Of a DNA stretch of 64,000 bases, positions 1 through 7,627 are shown piece after piece. The notes beneath the pieces are model-generated. The model ran no database searches. It was not told the origin of the DNA and was given only the letters and a program-made list of their open reading frames with translations. The DNA is from Actinoplanes oblitus. Its GTDB lineage: Bacteria > Actinomycetota > Actinomycetes > Mycobacteriales > Micromonosporaceae. Made by a program: the position numbers and the translations under genes. Where the stretch lies: positions 2,247,501-2,311,500 of the forward strand of contig NZ_CP126980.1 of the NCBI RefSeq assembly GCF_030252345.1, in the 5' to 3' direction. Numbering within the stretch: position 1 is the stretch's first letter; every line of letters starts with the position of its first letter.

Positions 1-1598
1 CGGCGCAGCGAGCGCACGATCCGTTCCTTGTGCTCCGGCGCCACCCGGCCGAACACGGTGGTCCGGGCGACCATGGCGTCCAGCTCGGCGTCGTCGAGGC
101 CGTCCAGTGCGGCACCGCTGACCGGCTCGCCGACGTCCAGGCCGGCCCGGTCGGCGATCGCGGCGACGGTGTGCGGGTCGTCGCCGGAGAGCACCTTGAG
201 ATCCACCCCGCCGCAGCGGAACCGGCGGATCGTGCCGGGCACCTCCGCGCGCAGGTCGTCGCCGAGCGCGATCAGGCCGTACGGCTCCAGCATCGGCAGT
301 TCCGGCTGCTGCCCGGCGTCCCGCAGCGGCGCGCCGGTCTCCTCGGCCCGGGCCAGCAGCAGCACCCGCAGGCCCCGCCCGGTCCGCTCGGCGACCAGCC
401 CCTCCGGCAGCGGCCCGCGCAGCCGGCCGGCCAGCGCGTCGGGCGCGCCGAGCACCCAGGTGTCCTCGTCGGTGACCAGTCCCGACCAGCGCAGCGACGA
501 CGCGAACGGCACCTCGTCGCGTACCTCCCAGACCGGGCCGCCCAGCTCGGCGGCGATCGCTGTGGTGGTCAGGTTGGGCGTGGTCACGTTGTGCGCGAGG
601 CCGCCCAGGGCGTGGGCGACCTCGGCGTACTCCCGCTCGCCGATCGGCACGATCTCGTCAACGGCCAGGTCGCCGGTGGTCAGCGTGCCGGTCTTGTCGG
701 TGCAGACCACGTCGACGTTGCTCATCGACTCGACGGCGTTGACCTGCTGCACCAGCGCACCCTGCTGACCGATCCGGACAGCGCCGGCCGTGTAGGCGAG
801 GGCGATCAGGAAGAACAGTCCGTAGGGCACCAGCCCGGACAGCACCGCGGTGATCTGGACGACCCGCAGCAGGGTGAAGCCCTCGATCGCGGCCTGCGCC
901 AGGATCGCGCCGCTCATCAGCGCCACCAGGACCATGACCAGGCGTACGACGAACTCGATCCGGCGCTGCAGCGGGGTCCGGTCGGTGGTGGCCCGGCGCG
1001 CCTCAGCGGTCAGCCGGCCGGCGTGGCTGTGCACCCCGACGTCCCTGGCCAGCTGGTGCCCGTCGCCCGAGACGCACAGGCTGCCTGACCGCAGATCGTC
1101 ACCGGGTTGCTTGGCCACCGGGTCGGATTCGCCGGTCAGCAGCGACTCGTCCGCCTCGACCTCGCCGCCGGGCAGCAGCGGGCCGTCCACCACGATCTGG
1201 TCGCCGGCCGCGATCCGCAGCACGTCGCCGCGCACCACGCGGTCCGGCTCGACCGCCAGCTCGGTGCCGTCGCGCACCACCACGACGGCGTGCTGGTCGA
1301 GCAGCCGGAGCCGGTCGAGCTTGCGCTTCGCCCGGATCTCCTGAGCCGCGCTGATCATCGCGTTGATGAGGCCGAGGCCGACACTGATCAGGGCGTCGCT
1401 GTACCGCTGCAGGGTCAGCAGGGCCACCCCGATCACGAACAAGATGATGTTGAAGAACGAGAAGACGTTGGTCCGCAGGATCTCCGTGTAGCTCCGCGAA
1501 CCGCCCTTGACCTGGGTGTTCGCCTCCCCGCGCCGCTGCCTGGCGGCTGCTTCCGCCGCGCTGAGCCCCGTGGGCGGCGCCGCCAACACCTGCTCCAT
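1..1598 (-). CDS. HAD-type cation-translocating P-type ATPase, N-terminal part (cut by window edge)
   Basis: Membrane pump of the P-type ATPase superfamily. About 532 codons are visible, reading off the left edge, so the C-terminal membrane helices and the GDGxND hinge are missing. Visible marks are the actuator motif TGES (residues 155-158), the phosphorylation motif DKTGTLT with the catalytic Asp near residue 301, and an SGDD segment in the P domain. Transmembrane helices lie at about residues 45-80 and 225-290. The helix just before the phosphorylation site carries LVPYGLFF, so the usual PEG/PEV/CPC metal-site motif reads PYG here and substrate cannot be assigned. The ATG at 1598 is the first in-frame ATG before the conserved N-terminus; its ribosome binding site is weak. 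Family is secure, substrate unknown. Confidence 0.9.
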   Translation of the reverse strand, partial: MEQVLAAPPTGLSAAEAAARQRRGEANTQVKGGSRSYTEILRTNVFSFFNIILFVIGVALLTLQRYSDALISVGLGLINAMISAAQEIRAKRKLDRLRLLDQHAVVVVRDGTELAVEPDRVVRGDVLRIAAGDQIVVDGPLLPGGEVEADESLLTGESDPVAKQPGDDLRSGSLCVSGDGHQLARDVGVHSHAGRLTAEARRATTDRTPLQRRIEFVVRLVMVLVALMSGAILAQAAIEGFTLLRVVQITAVLSGLVPYGLFFLIALAYTAGAVRIGQQGALVQQVNAVESMSNVDVVCTDKTGTLTTGDLAVDEIVPIGEREYAEVAHALGGLAHNVTTPNLTTTAIAAELGGPVWEVRDEVPFASSLRWSGLVTDEDTWVLGAPDALAGRLRGPLPEGLVAERTGRGLRVLLLARAEETGAPLRDAGQQPELPMLEPYGLIALGDDLRAEVPGTIRRFRCGGVDLKVLSGDDPHTVAAIADRAGLDVGEPVSGAALDGLDDAELDAMVARTTVFGRVAPEHKERIVRSLR

Positions 1599-1713
1599 CT
1601 TTCGATCGTCCCATCCCAAACAACCCCAAAAACCCCATTTCCCGGTACGCCCGTGATCCCCGCCCGCCCGTCCCCGCCGCCCGCTCCCGGCTGCCCCGTC
1701 CCTGCCGCCCCAC

Positions 1714-1905
1714 CGTCTCCAGCTGCCCCGCCTCCAGCTGCCCCGCCTCCAGCTGCCCCGCCCCTGCTGCCCCGCCGCTCTGCCTAGCCCCCTGCTGCCC
1801 CGCCTCCAGCTGCCCCGCCCCCTGTTGCCTCGCCCCCTGTTGCCTCGTTTCCAGCTGCCTCACCCCCTACTGCCCTGCCCCCTGCGGCCCCGCCCCTGCG
1901 GCCCC
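1714..1905. repeat. Degenerate 15-16 bp tandem repeat (CCCCGCCTCCAGCTG type)
   Basis: About a dozen imperfect copies of a C-rich 15-16 bp unit (core CTCCAGCTGCCCCGC) lie upstream of the P-type ATPase. A period of 15 keeps frames open, giving a spurious minus-strand frame with LEAGQ pentapeptides that runs into the ATPase gene out of phase. I read this as non-coding. Confidence 0.8.
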
Positions 1906-2029
1906 GCCGCTCCCGGCCGCCCCACCCCGGCCGCCCGCCGCGCCTGGCCATTCCCGCAGTGACCCTCCCGCTCATTGCGGCAAGTGCCCCGGCGACCGCA
2001 CCACCCCCACGCCCAGCCGGGTGGCCCAG

Positions 2030-2945
2030 CTGGCGCCCACGGTGGTGTCCCGAGCCGGGAGGGCACCGCCACGCCCAGCCGCGACTGTCTGGCTGGCGCT
2101 CATGGTGGTGTCCCGAGTCCGGAGGCCACCGCCACGGCCAGCTGGGACCGTCTGGCTGGCGCTCATGGTGGTGTCCCGAGCCGGCAGGCCACCGCCACGC
2201 CCGGCCGGGACCGTCTGGCTGGTGCTCACGGTGGTGTCCCGAGTCGGGAGGCCACCGTCACGGCCGGCCGGGACTGTCTGGCTGGCGGTCACGGTGGTTT
2301 CAGTGCTTCGGAGACCACCGCCACGGCCAGCCGGACCGTCCAGCTGGCGTTCACGGTGGTGTCCCGAGCCGGGAGGCCACCGTCACGGCCAGCTGGGACC
2401 GTCTGGCTGGTGCTCACGGTGGTGTCCCGAGTCCGGGGGCCATTGCCACGGCCAGCCGCGACCGCTGGCTGGTGCTCAGGGTGGTGTCGGCGTCCCGGAG
2501 GCCACTGCCATGGCCAGCTGGGAGTGTCTGGCTGGTGCTCATGGTGGTGTCCCGAGTCGGGAGGCCACCGTCACGGCCAGCCGGGGTTGTCTGGCTGGTG
2601 CTCACGGTGGTGTCCCGAGTCGGGAGGCCACCGTCACGGCCAGCCGGGGTTGTCTGGCTGGTGCTCACGGTGGTGTCCCGAGTCGGGAGGCCACCGTCAC
2701 GGCCAGCCGCGACCGCTGGCTGGTGCTCACGGTGGTGTCCGGAGTCCGGAGGCCACTGCCACGGCCAGCCGCGACCGCTGGCTGGTGCTCAGGGTGGTGT
2801 CGGCGTCCCGGGGGCCACTGCCATGGCCAGCTGGGAGTGTCTGGCTGGTGCTCACGGTGGTGTCCCGAGCTCAGAGACCACCGCTACGGCCAGCTGGGAC
2901 TGTATGGCTGGCGCTCGCGGTGGTGTGGGTGCTCCGGGGCCACCA
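2030..2945. repeat. Hairpin-forming 63-bp minisatellite, about 15 copies
   Basis: The landmark GGTGGTGTCCCGAG or a variant recurs at about 2040, 2104, 2165, 2229, 2292, 2355, 2417, 2480, 2541, 2604, 2667, 2729, 2791, 2855 and 2918, a mean spacing near 63 bp. Each unit holds two dyads: GGTGG...CCACC around a CCCGAGTCGGG-type core, and GCCAGC...GCTGGC. Several frames on both strands stay open because 63 is a multiple of 3, but no frame has a ribosome binding site or signal of its own, so I treat the array as non-coding. Confidence 0.9.
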
Positions 2946-3053
2946 TCAGGGCGGCCGGGTGATGGGTCGTGCTGGGTGGTTGGGTCGGATGCGGAGGGTG
3001 GGGAATGCGGCGAAGGCGGTGGTGGCGCTGGCTGGCGTGGCTAGGGTGAGGGA

Positions 3054-4313
3054 ATGCAGATTATTCGGCATAAATCGGTTAAAGCGGCACTAAGTATTCC
3101 GGTCGCTGTGGGGCTCTTCGCCGGGGTGGGGCTGACCGCGCTGACTCTCGACCTGGGGCGGACCCATCGGGCGGCCGCGGCGTCGACCCGGGCGCCGGCC
3201 AAGGACATCGCCATCGCTCAGCTGATGGCCGACGCGGCTGCGCCCTCGCTGCTGGTCACTGCCGCGTCGGCTGCTGACGGGCCGGCTGCTGGCGGGCCGG
3301 ACACGCGGCGGCTCAAGGACGCTCTGCTGGTGCAGACCGACCTGCCGCACGGCTATGCGCCGGTGCCGGACGCGTTGAAGGCGTTCGCCGACACGGGCTC
3401 CACGATCGGCGCGTGCGACCACCCGGCCGGACCTGGCGCGAAGCCGGCTGTCAGCGGGCCGGCAGGGCCTGGCCAGGACCCGGCTGCCAGTGAGCCCGCC
3501 AAGCCTGGCCAGAAGCCGGCTGCCAGTGAGCCCGCCAAGCCTGGCCAGAAGCCGGCTGCCAGTGAGCCCGCCAAGCCTGGCCAGAAGCCGGCTGCGAGTG
3601 AGCCCGTCAAGCCTGGCGTGAGGCCCGGTGGCAGTGGGCCGGCCGGACCTGGGATGAAGCAGGTTGGAAGTGGGGCCGCTGGGGTTGGCTTGCCGGTGCA
3701 GGCCGAGCCGCGAATTGCGGTGTCTCCGACCGGGAAGCTGGAACCGACCGGAAGGCCGGAACCGACCGGAAGGCCGGAGCCGACCGGGAAGCCCGAGCCG
3801 ACCGGGAAGCCGAAGCCGATCGGGAAGTCCGAGCCGACCGGGAAGTCCGAGCCGACCGGGAAGCCGGAGCCGACAGGGGAGCCGCAGCCGACCGGGAAGC
3901 CGGAGCCGGTCGGGGGGACCGTGCGGACCGCGTTCATGAAGGGGGCTAGCGGGCCGATCCTGATCGAGGCGCTCAACCCGGCCGGTGACCGCGCCGCCCG
4001 GGACATCGTCGCGCAGGTCGCCGGCTCGCCGCGCCGCTGTCCCACCTACGACCAGGGGACGCCCGGCTCGCCGGACGCGCTGCACATGACCACCCAGCCG
4101 CTCGGAGTGCCGCGGCTGGGCAGCGCGTCGGCGGGCGTGCGTTTCCAGGTCGACATGACCAGCCCCCTCGTCACGGTGCACGGAAAGATGGTCGTGGTCG
4201 CCGTCCGGGGCGTCGCGCTCACCATTCTGCTCGCCAATCTGGAGGAGCCGGACCAGCACGAACTCGAGGCGATCACGCGGTCCGCCGTACGCAAGCTCAA
4301 GCAACAGAAATAA
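3054..4313 (+). CDS. Secreted or membrane-anchored repeat protein, sensor-like domain split by Pro-rich repeats
   Basis: A 419-residue protein with a basic N-terminus and one hydrophobic segment (about residues 11-32), so it is probably exported or anchored. Residues about 83-122 (LKDALLVQTDLPHGY through GACD) and 300-415 look like two halves of one extracytoplasmic domain, similar in style to actinobacterial lipoprotein/PknH sensor domains. They are separated by low-complexity sequence: four 12-residue units (PAKPGQKPAASE) and then about a dozen hexamers (PTGKPE). One Cys in each half (GACD and RRCPTY) could form a disulfide. A good ribosome binding site (AGGGTGAGGGA) precedes the ATG. The repeats probably form a flexible wall-spanning or surface spacer. 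I do not recognise a specific function. Confidence 0.75.
   Translation: MQIIRHKSVKAALSIPVAVGLFAGVGLTALTLDLGRTHRAAAASTRAPAKDIAIAQLMADAAAPSLLVTAASAADGPAAGGPDTRRLKDALLVQTDLPHGYAPVPDALKAFADTGSTIGACDHPAGPGAKPAVSGPAGPGQDPAASEPAKPGQKPAASEPAKPGQKPAASEPAKPGQKPAASEPVKPGVRPGGSGPAGPGMKQVGSGAAGVGLPVQAEPRIAVSPTGKLEPTGRPEPTGRPEPTGKPEPTGKPKPIGKSEPTGKSEPTGKPEPTGEPQPTGKPEPVGGTVRTAFMKGASGPILIEALNPAGDRAARDIVAQVAGSPRRCPTYDQGTPGSPDALHMTTQPLGVPRLGSASAGVRFQVDMTSPLVTVHGKMVVVAVRGVALTILLANLEEPDQHELEAITRSAVRKLKQQK
3478..3915 (+). repeat. In-gene tandem repeats: 36-bp units then 18-bp units
   Basis: Inside the secreted repeat protein, nearly identical 36-bp units occupy about 3478-3620. Degenerate 18-bp units coding PTGKPE-type hexapeptides occupy about 3726-3915. 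Both periods preserve the reading frame. Near-identity of the 36-bp copies suggests recent expansion or gene conversion. Confidence 0.85.
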
Positions 4314-4339
4314 TCGCGGACCGCGAGTGAACGGCGGCG

Positions 4340-5092
4340 TCAGAGCGACGCCGCCAATTTCTGCAATGCCTCCTTCGCGCCTGAGGTGAGTGGTTCGCCG
4401 TGCCCGGGCAGAATCGCCTTGATGTCGAGGCCGGCCAGTTTCTTCACCGAGGCGATCGCGGCCGTCTCGTCCGCGGTGAACTGCGGGTCGGAGCCTTCCA
4501 AACCGTTTTGGGTACGCAGTGCGTCGCCGGCGACCAGCGTGCCGGTTGACGTGTCGAGGATCGAGATGTGCCCGGCCGTGTGCCCCGGCGTGTTGACCAC
4601 CCGCAGCCCGAAGACGTCGTCGCCCTCGTCGAGCGGCTTGATGTCGGCGTCCGAGACGATGTTCCCGGCATCCCCCGCGCCGGCGTAGAAAGCGCTCTTG
4701 ACCTGCGGGAATATCTCGTCCACGCTGCCCGCGTGATCCGGGTGGTAGTGCGTGATGATCACGTGCTTGACGGCGGCCCAGTCGGCGCCCGCCGCCTTCA
4801 GGCCGGTGTGGATCGACTCGGCGGAGCCGGGCGTGCCGGTGTCAATCACGGCCACCTCCTTGCCGCGGAGCAGCAGATAGGCCGAGACGAAGCCGAGATT
4901 GACGCGTTTCCAGCCGGCCGGGAAGGCATTATTCGCGGCGCTTCCCGCGCTGGCCGGCGCGTTCCCGGTCGGCGCCGCCTCCGACGGCGGTGCCGAGCTG
5001 GAACAGGCGGTGACGGTGTTGTAGACGGCGAGCCCGAGCACCCCGGCCCCGCTGGTGACGAAGAGACGTCTGCTGATCCGATGAGTGGTCAT
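4340..5092 (-). CDS. Tat-exported lipoprotein, metallo-beta-lactamase-fold hydrolase
   Basis: A 250-residue extracytoplasmic hydrolase. The N-terminus has a twin-arginine motif (SRRLFVTS) and a lipobox ending in VTAC with the Cys at residue 30, so it is probably a Tat-dependent lipoprotein. The mature part is a metallo-beta-lactamase fold: HYHPDH (His115, His117, Asp119, His120), a TPGHTAGH strand supplying the next His, a GDAL Asp and a PGHGEP His. This is the glyoxalase II/quorum-hydrolase branch, not a class B lactamase, and the substrate is unknown. It is divergent from the TrmB-like regulator at 5166, with about 70 bp of shared promoter space. Confidence 0.88.
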   Translation of the reverse strand: MTTHRISRRLFVTSGAGVLGLAVYNTVTACSSSAPPSEAAPTGNAPASAGSAANNAFPAGWKRVNLGFVSAYLLLRGKEVAVIDTGTPGSAESIHTGLKAAGADWAAVKHVIITHYHPDHAGSVDEIFPQVKSAFYAGAGDAGNIVSDADIKPLDEGDDVFGLRVVNTPGHTAGHISILDTSTGTLVAGDALRTQNGLEGSDPQFTADETAAIASVKKLAGLDIKAILPGHGEPLTSGAKEALQKLAASL

Positions 5093-5165
5093 CTCTACTG
5101 CTTAGCGCAATCGCCCGGGAACCGGCAGCTATGCTTCGGCATTTACCTCTGCCTATAGTGCTGAG

Positions 5166-5483
5166 ATGCCGGTCCAGCGCCTGGTGGGGCACCTGTGCGA
5201 GCTGGGATTCTCTCCGTACGAGGCACGCTGTTACGCCGGGCTGCTCGGCGCCGGCGCGCTGACCGGTTACGCGGTCGCCAAGCGCACCGGTGTTCCGCAA
5301 CCCAAGGTGTACGAGACCCTGCGCCGCCTGGTCGCCCGCGGCGCCGCCGAGCAGTTCCCCGGCCCGCCGACCCGGTTCACCGCCGTCGACCCGAAGCTGG
5401 TGCTGGACCGGTTGGCCAGCGCTCATGCCGCCTCGATAGCGGGTGCGCGGGCGGCGGCCGCCGACGTGGACGGCACTACCTAA
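5166..5483 (+). CDS. Short TrmB-family winged-helix transcriptional regulator
   Basis: A 105-residue protein made almost entirely of a TrmB-type winged helix: LGFSPYEARCYAGLLG, then a recognition helix VPQPKVYETLRRLVARG and a wing ending FTAVDPKLVLDRL. Family members normally have a further 100-150 residues for sugar sensing; here the protein ends soon after the DNA-binding domain. It may be a minimal regulator of the divergent MBL-fold lipoprotein (inference from position). It is followed closely by the DUF998 membrane gene. Confidence 0.82.
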   Translation: MPVQRLVGHLCELGFSPYEARCYAGLLGAGALTGYAVAKRTGVPQPKVYETLRRLVARGAAEQFPGPPTRFTAVDPKLVLDRLASAHAASIAGARAAAADVDGTT

Positions 5484-5494
5484 GATCGACAGCC

Positions 5495-6097
5495 GTGTCC
5501 GTGAGTCCGCTGGCGATCGTCGCCGCCCTGCTGCTTCTCGTCTATCTGGCCATCTTCGCGGCCCTGCACCTGACGTACACCGGGTACAGCGCGATCCGCA
5601 ACGCGGTCAGCGACTACGGCGTCGGCCGCACCGCCGGCCAGTTCCGCGTCGCGGTGATCGCCAACAGCCTGGGCATCCTGGCCCTGACCGGGGCGCTGGC
5701 CGGGGAGTTCGGCCGCCGCCCGGTCGCCACCGCCGACTACGTGATCCTGCTGCTGATCCCGGTGACCCGGCTGGCGATGGCGTTCTTCCCCACCGACGTC
5801 CCGGGCGAGCGGGTGACCACCATCGGGCGGATCCACCTGCTGCTGGCGATCGCGTCGTTCACCTTCGTCTACCTGTCGGTGGCGAACCTGACGCCGTACC
5901 TGAGCGACATCGCCTCGGGGGTGACGGGTCACCTGCTGGTCGGCCTGCGGTGGCTCACGGCGGCCGGGCTGGCCGGGGTGGTGGTGACGATGGTGGTCCC
6001 GGCGCTGCGCCGGGTGTTCGGGCTGGCGGAGCGGATCTTCCTGCTCAGCAGCAACCTGTGGTTCTTCGTGGTCGCCCTGGAACTCGCGGTCCGCTGA
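5495..6097 (+). CDS. DUF998-like integral membrane protein
   Basis: About 200 residues with six or more hydrophobic helices (LAIVAALLLLVYLAIF, VILLLIPVTRLAMAFF, IHLLLAIASFTFVYLSV, WLTAAGLAGVVVTMV and others). The motif YSAIRNAVSDYGVG in the first loop and FFPTDVPGE after helix 4 are typical of DUF998 proteins, whose role is not known. The frame is open upstream, but the hydrophobic protein begins at GTG 5495 (or GTG 5501), 11 bases after the TrmB stop, which suggests co-transcription. Confidence 0.82.
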   Translation: MSVSPLAIVAALLLLVYLAIFAALHLTYTGYSAIRNAVSDYGVGRTAGQFRVAVIANSLGILALTGALAGEFGRRPVATADYVILLLIPVTRLAMAFFPTDVPGERVTTIGRIHLLLAIASFTFVYLSVANLTPYLSDIASGVTGHLLVGLRWLTAAGLAGVVVTMVVPALRRVFGLAERIFLLSSNLWFFVVALELAVR

Positions 6098-6157
6098 CCG
6101 CGGCCGGCCCGGCCGGGCGCGGGCCCCGTCGTCCGGGATCCGCGCACCGGACCTCGG

Positions 6158-6556
6158 TCAGGTGGCCGGGTGGGCGGAGCGTTCGGCGTCGGAGCGCTCG
6201 ACGCAGAACTCGTTGCCCTCGGGGTCGGCGAGCACGACCCAGCCGGTGCCGTCCGGCCTGCGCTGGTCGGACACCAGGCGGGCGCCGGCGTCCCGGAGGC
6301 GGGCGACCTCCTCGTCGCGGGTGCGATCGGTGGGTTTGACGTCCACGTGCATCCGGTTCTTCACCGTCTTGGCGTCGGACACCCGGACGAAGAGCATCAG
6401 GGGGCCGGTGCCGGCCGGCGGGATCACGCAGGCCTCCGGATCGCCCGGTTGATCGTCATCGCTCAGCGGGTTGCCGGTGACCAGGCTCCAGAACCGCGCC
6501 AGGTCGTACGGGTCGCCGACGCAGTCGACGGTGATGTGGTTGACGACAGAAGTCAC
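6158..6556 (-). CDS. Glyoxalase/VOC-fold protein
   Basis: A 132-residue single-module vicinal oxygen chelate protein of the short glyoxalase-like type seen in actinobacteria. It starts VVNHITVDCVGDPYDLARFWSLVTG, has MHVDVKP in the middle and ends with the typical WVVLADPEGNEFCV strand. The metal-binding residues are only partly recognisable, so enzymatic activity is uncertain. It lies between two unrelated genes and shows no obvious operon partner. Confidence 0.87.
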   Translation of the reverse strand: MTSVVNHITVDCVGDPYDLARFWSLVTGNPLSDDDQPGDPEACVIPPAGTGPLMLFVRVSDAKTVKNRMHVDVKPTDRTRDEEVARLRDAGARLVSDQRRPDGTGWVVLADPEGNEFCVERSDAERSAHPAT

Positions 6557-6610
6557 AGTCTCTCCAACGGCCGGCCGCTCGGGATCTGGAGAGTATCGAG
6601 GATCTTCACA

Positions 6611-7498
6611 TCACAGGTTGGTGGGGCTGAAGTGCATGTAGTCCTTCAGTGAGTGCCACCGGCCACCCCAGGCGAAGCCGTTGGTGGTGAAGGCCAGTTC
6701 GGCGCCGTTGTCGTGGATCATGCCGGTGCGGTAGGGGAGGCGGGGGATCCAGGGTTCGCTGTGCGGCGGGTCCAGGTAGGTGCCGCGGATCATCGGGTTC
6801 TGGCGGGGGTTGACGTCGATGGCCAGGCCGTACGCGTGCTGGGACCACTTTGTCGTGCCGGCCACGTTGCGGCACTCGTAGCCGCTGGTCAGGACGGTGC
6901 GGTCGGGGAAGCTCAGGGCGGGGGCCATGCCCACGATCGGGAAGTGCCAGGCGTAGAGCAGGCCGAACGCGCGCTGGGTCGCCGGGACGATCGAGTGATG
7001 GACGATCAGGTTGCCGTCGCGGACCACGCCGTCGAAGTCCAGGTACTTCACCCAGACGCGGCGCAGGTCGGTGGCCGGGACCGGGCACTTCTTCAGCGGG
7101 TCGCCGTTCGCCTCGGTGGCGGTGACCGGCTCGACGCGGCTGGCCCAGGCCGGCCACTCGCGGCCGGTGCCGGACAGCAGGATCGCGGCGTCCGGGTGCG
7201 GCTCCTGGCCCGGGGAGAGGCCGTTCCAGCGGCGCAGGTCGGCGACCCGGAGATGGTAGTGGCCGGCGATCGTGGCCAGGGTGTCGCCAGGACGAACGAT
7301 GTGCCCGGGCGGCAGCGGGGACGCGGTCCGGCCGGCCACCGCCGGTGCGAGAACGATGTGCGCGGGCGGCAGCGGGGTCGCGGCCCGGGCGGGTACCGCC
7401 GGTGTGAGCAGGAGGGCGGCGGCGAGCAGACGGGTCAGCACGAGATCAGGTTCCGGCTCGGGCGGCCGCCGCGCAGCCGAACGGCGGGAGTTCGACAC
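6611..7498 (-). CDS. Secreted LysM plus M15-type peptidase (D-Ala-D-Ala carboxypeptidase-like)
   Basis: A 295-residue exported protein. After a signal sequence (LTRLLAAALLLTPAVPARA) comes a LysM-like module (HIVRPGDTLATIAGHYHLRVADLRRWNGL, about residues 68-96). The C-terminal M15/VanY-type zinc peptidase domain carries SGYECR, the zinc motif SQHAYGLAIDVNP and a terminal KDYMHFS His. The likely substrate is peptidoglycan stem peptide. Two degenerate copies of PLPPxHIV precede the LysM module, hinting at a local duplication. It is divergent from the large kinase gene at 7628, with about 130 bp between them. Confidence 0.9.
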   Translation of the reverse strand: MSNSRRSAARRPPEPEPDLVLTRLLAAALLLTPAVPARAATPLPPAHIVLAPAVAGRTASPLPPGHIVRPGDTLATIAGHYHLRVADLRRWNGLSPGQEPHPDAAILLSGTGREWPAWASRVEPVTATEANGDPLKKCPVPATDLRRVWVKYLDFDGVVRDGNLIVHHSIVPATQRAFGLLYAWHFPIVGMAPALSFPDRTVLTSGYECRNVAGTTKWSQHAYGLAIDVNPRQNPMIRGTYLDPPHSEPWIPRLPYRTGMIHDNGAELAFTTNGFAWGGRWHSLKDYMHFSPTNL

Positions 7499-7627
7499 GG
7501 ACGGGGCGGGCCGGTCGCGTACGCGAGAACCGGGGTTGTGGTGAATGGTGGGACAACTCGGTGGCGGGAACGTTCAGGTTCCCGGGTATCCGGTCGATCA
7601 GCAAAGGTGCAGACAAGAACGGAATGA

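Noticed and set aside
1099..1863. Minus-strand ORF with LEAGQ repeats
   Set aside because: Its second half is the ATPase gene in the wrong phase; repeats come from the 15-bp DNA repeat.
2030..2945. CRISPR array
   Set aside because: Units are directly adjacent without unique spacers, and no cas gene is present.
1959..3093. Long open frames on both strands over the 63-bp array
   Set aside because: The period is a multiple of three so all frames remain open; there is no signal peptide, ribosome binding site or codon preference distinguishing one frame.
5195..5494. N-terminal 100 residues of the open frame before the DUF998 protein
   Set aside because: This part overlaps the TrmB-like gene in another phase; the membrane protein starts at GTG 5495.
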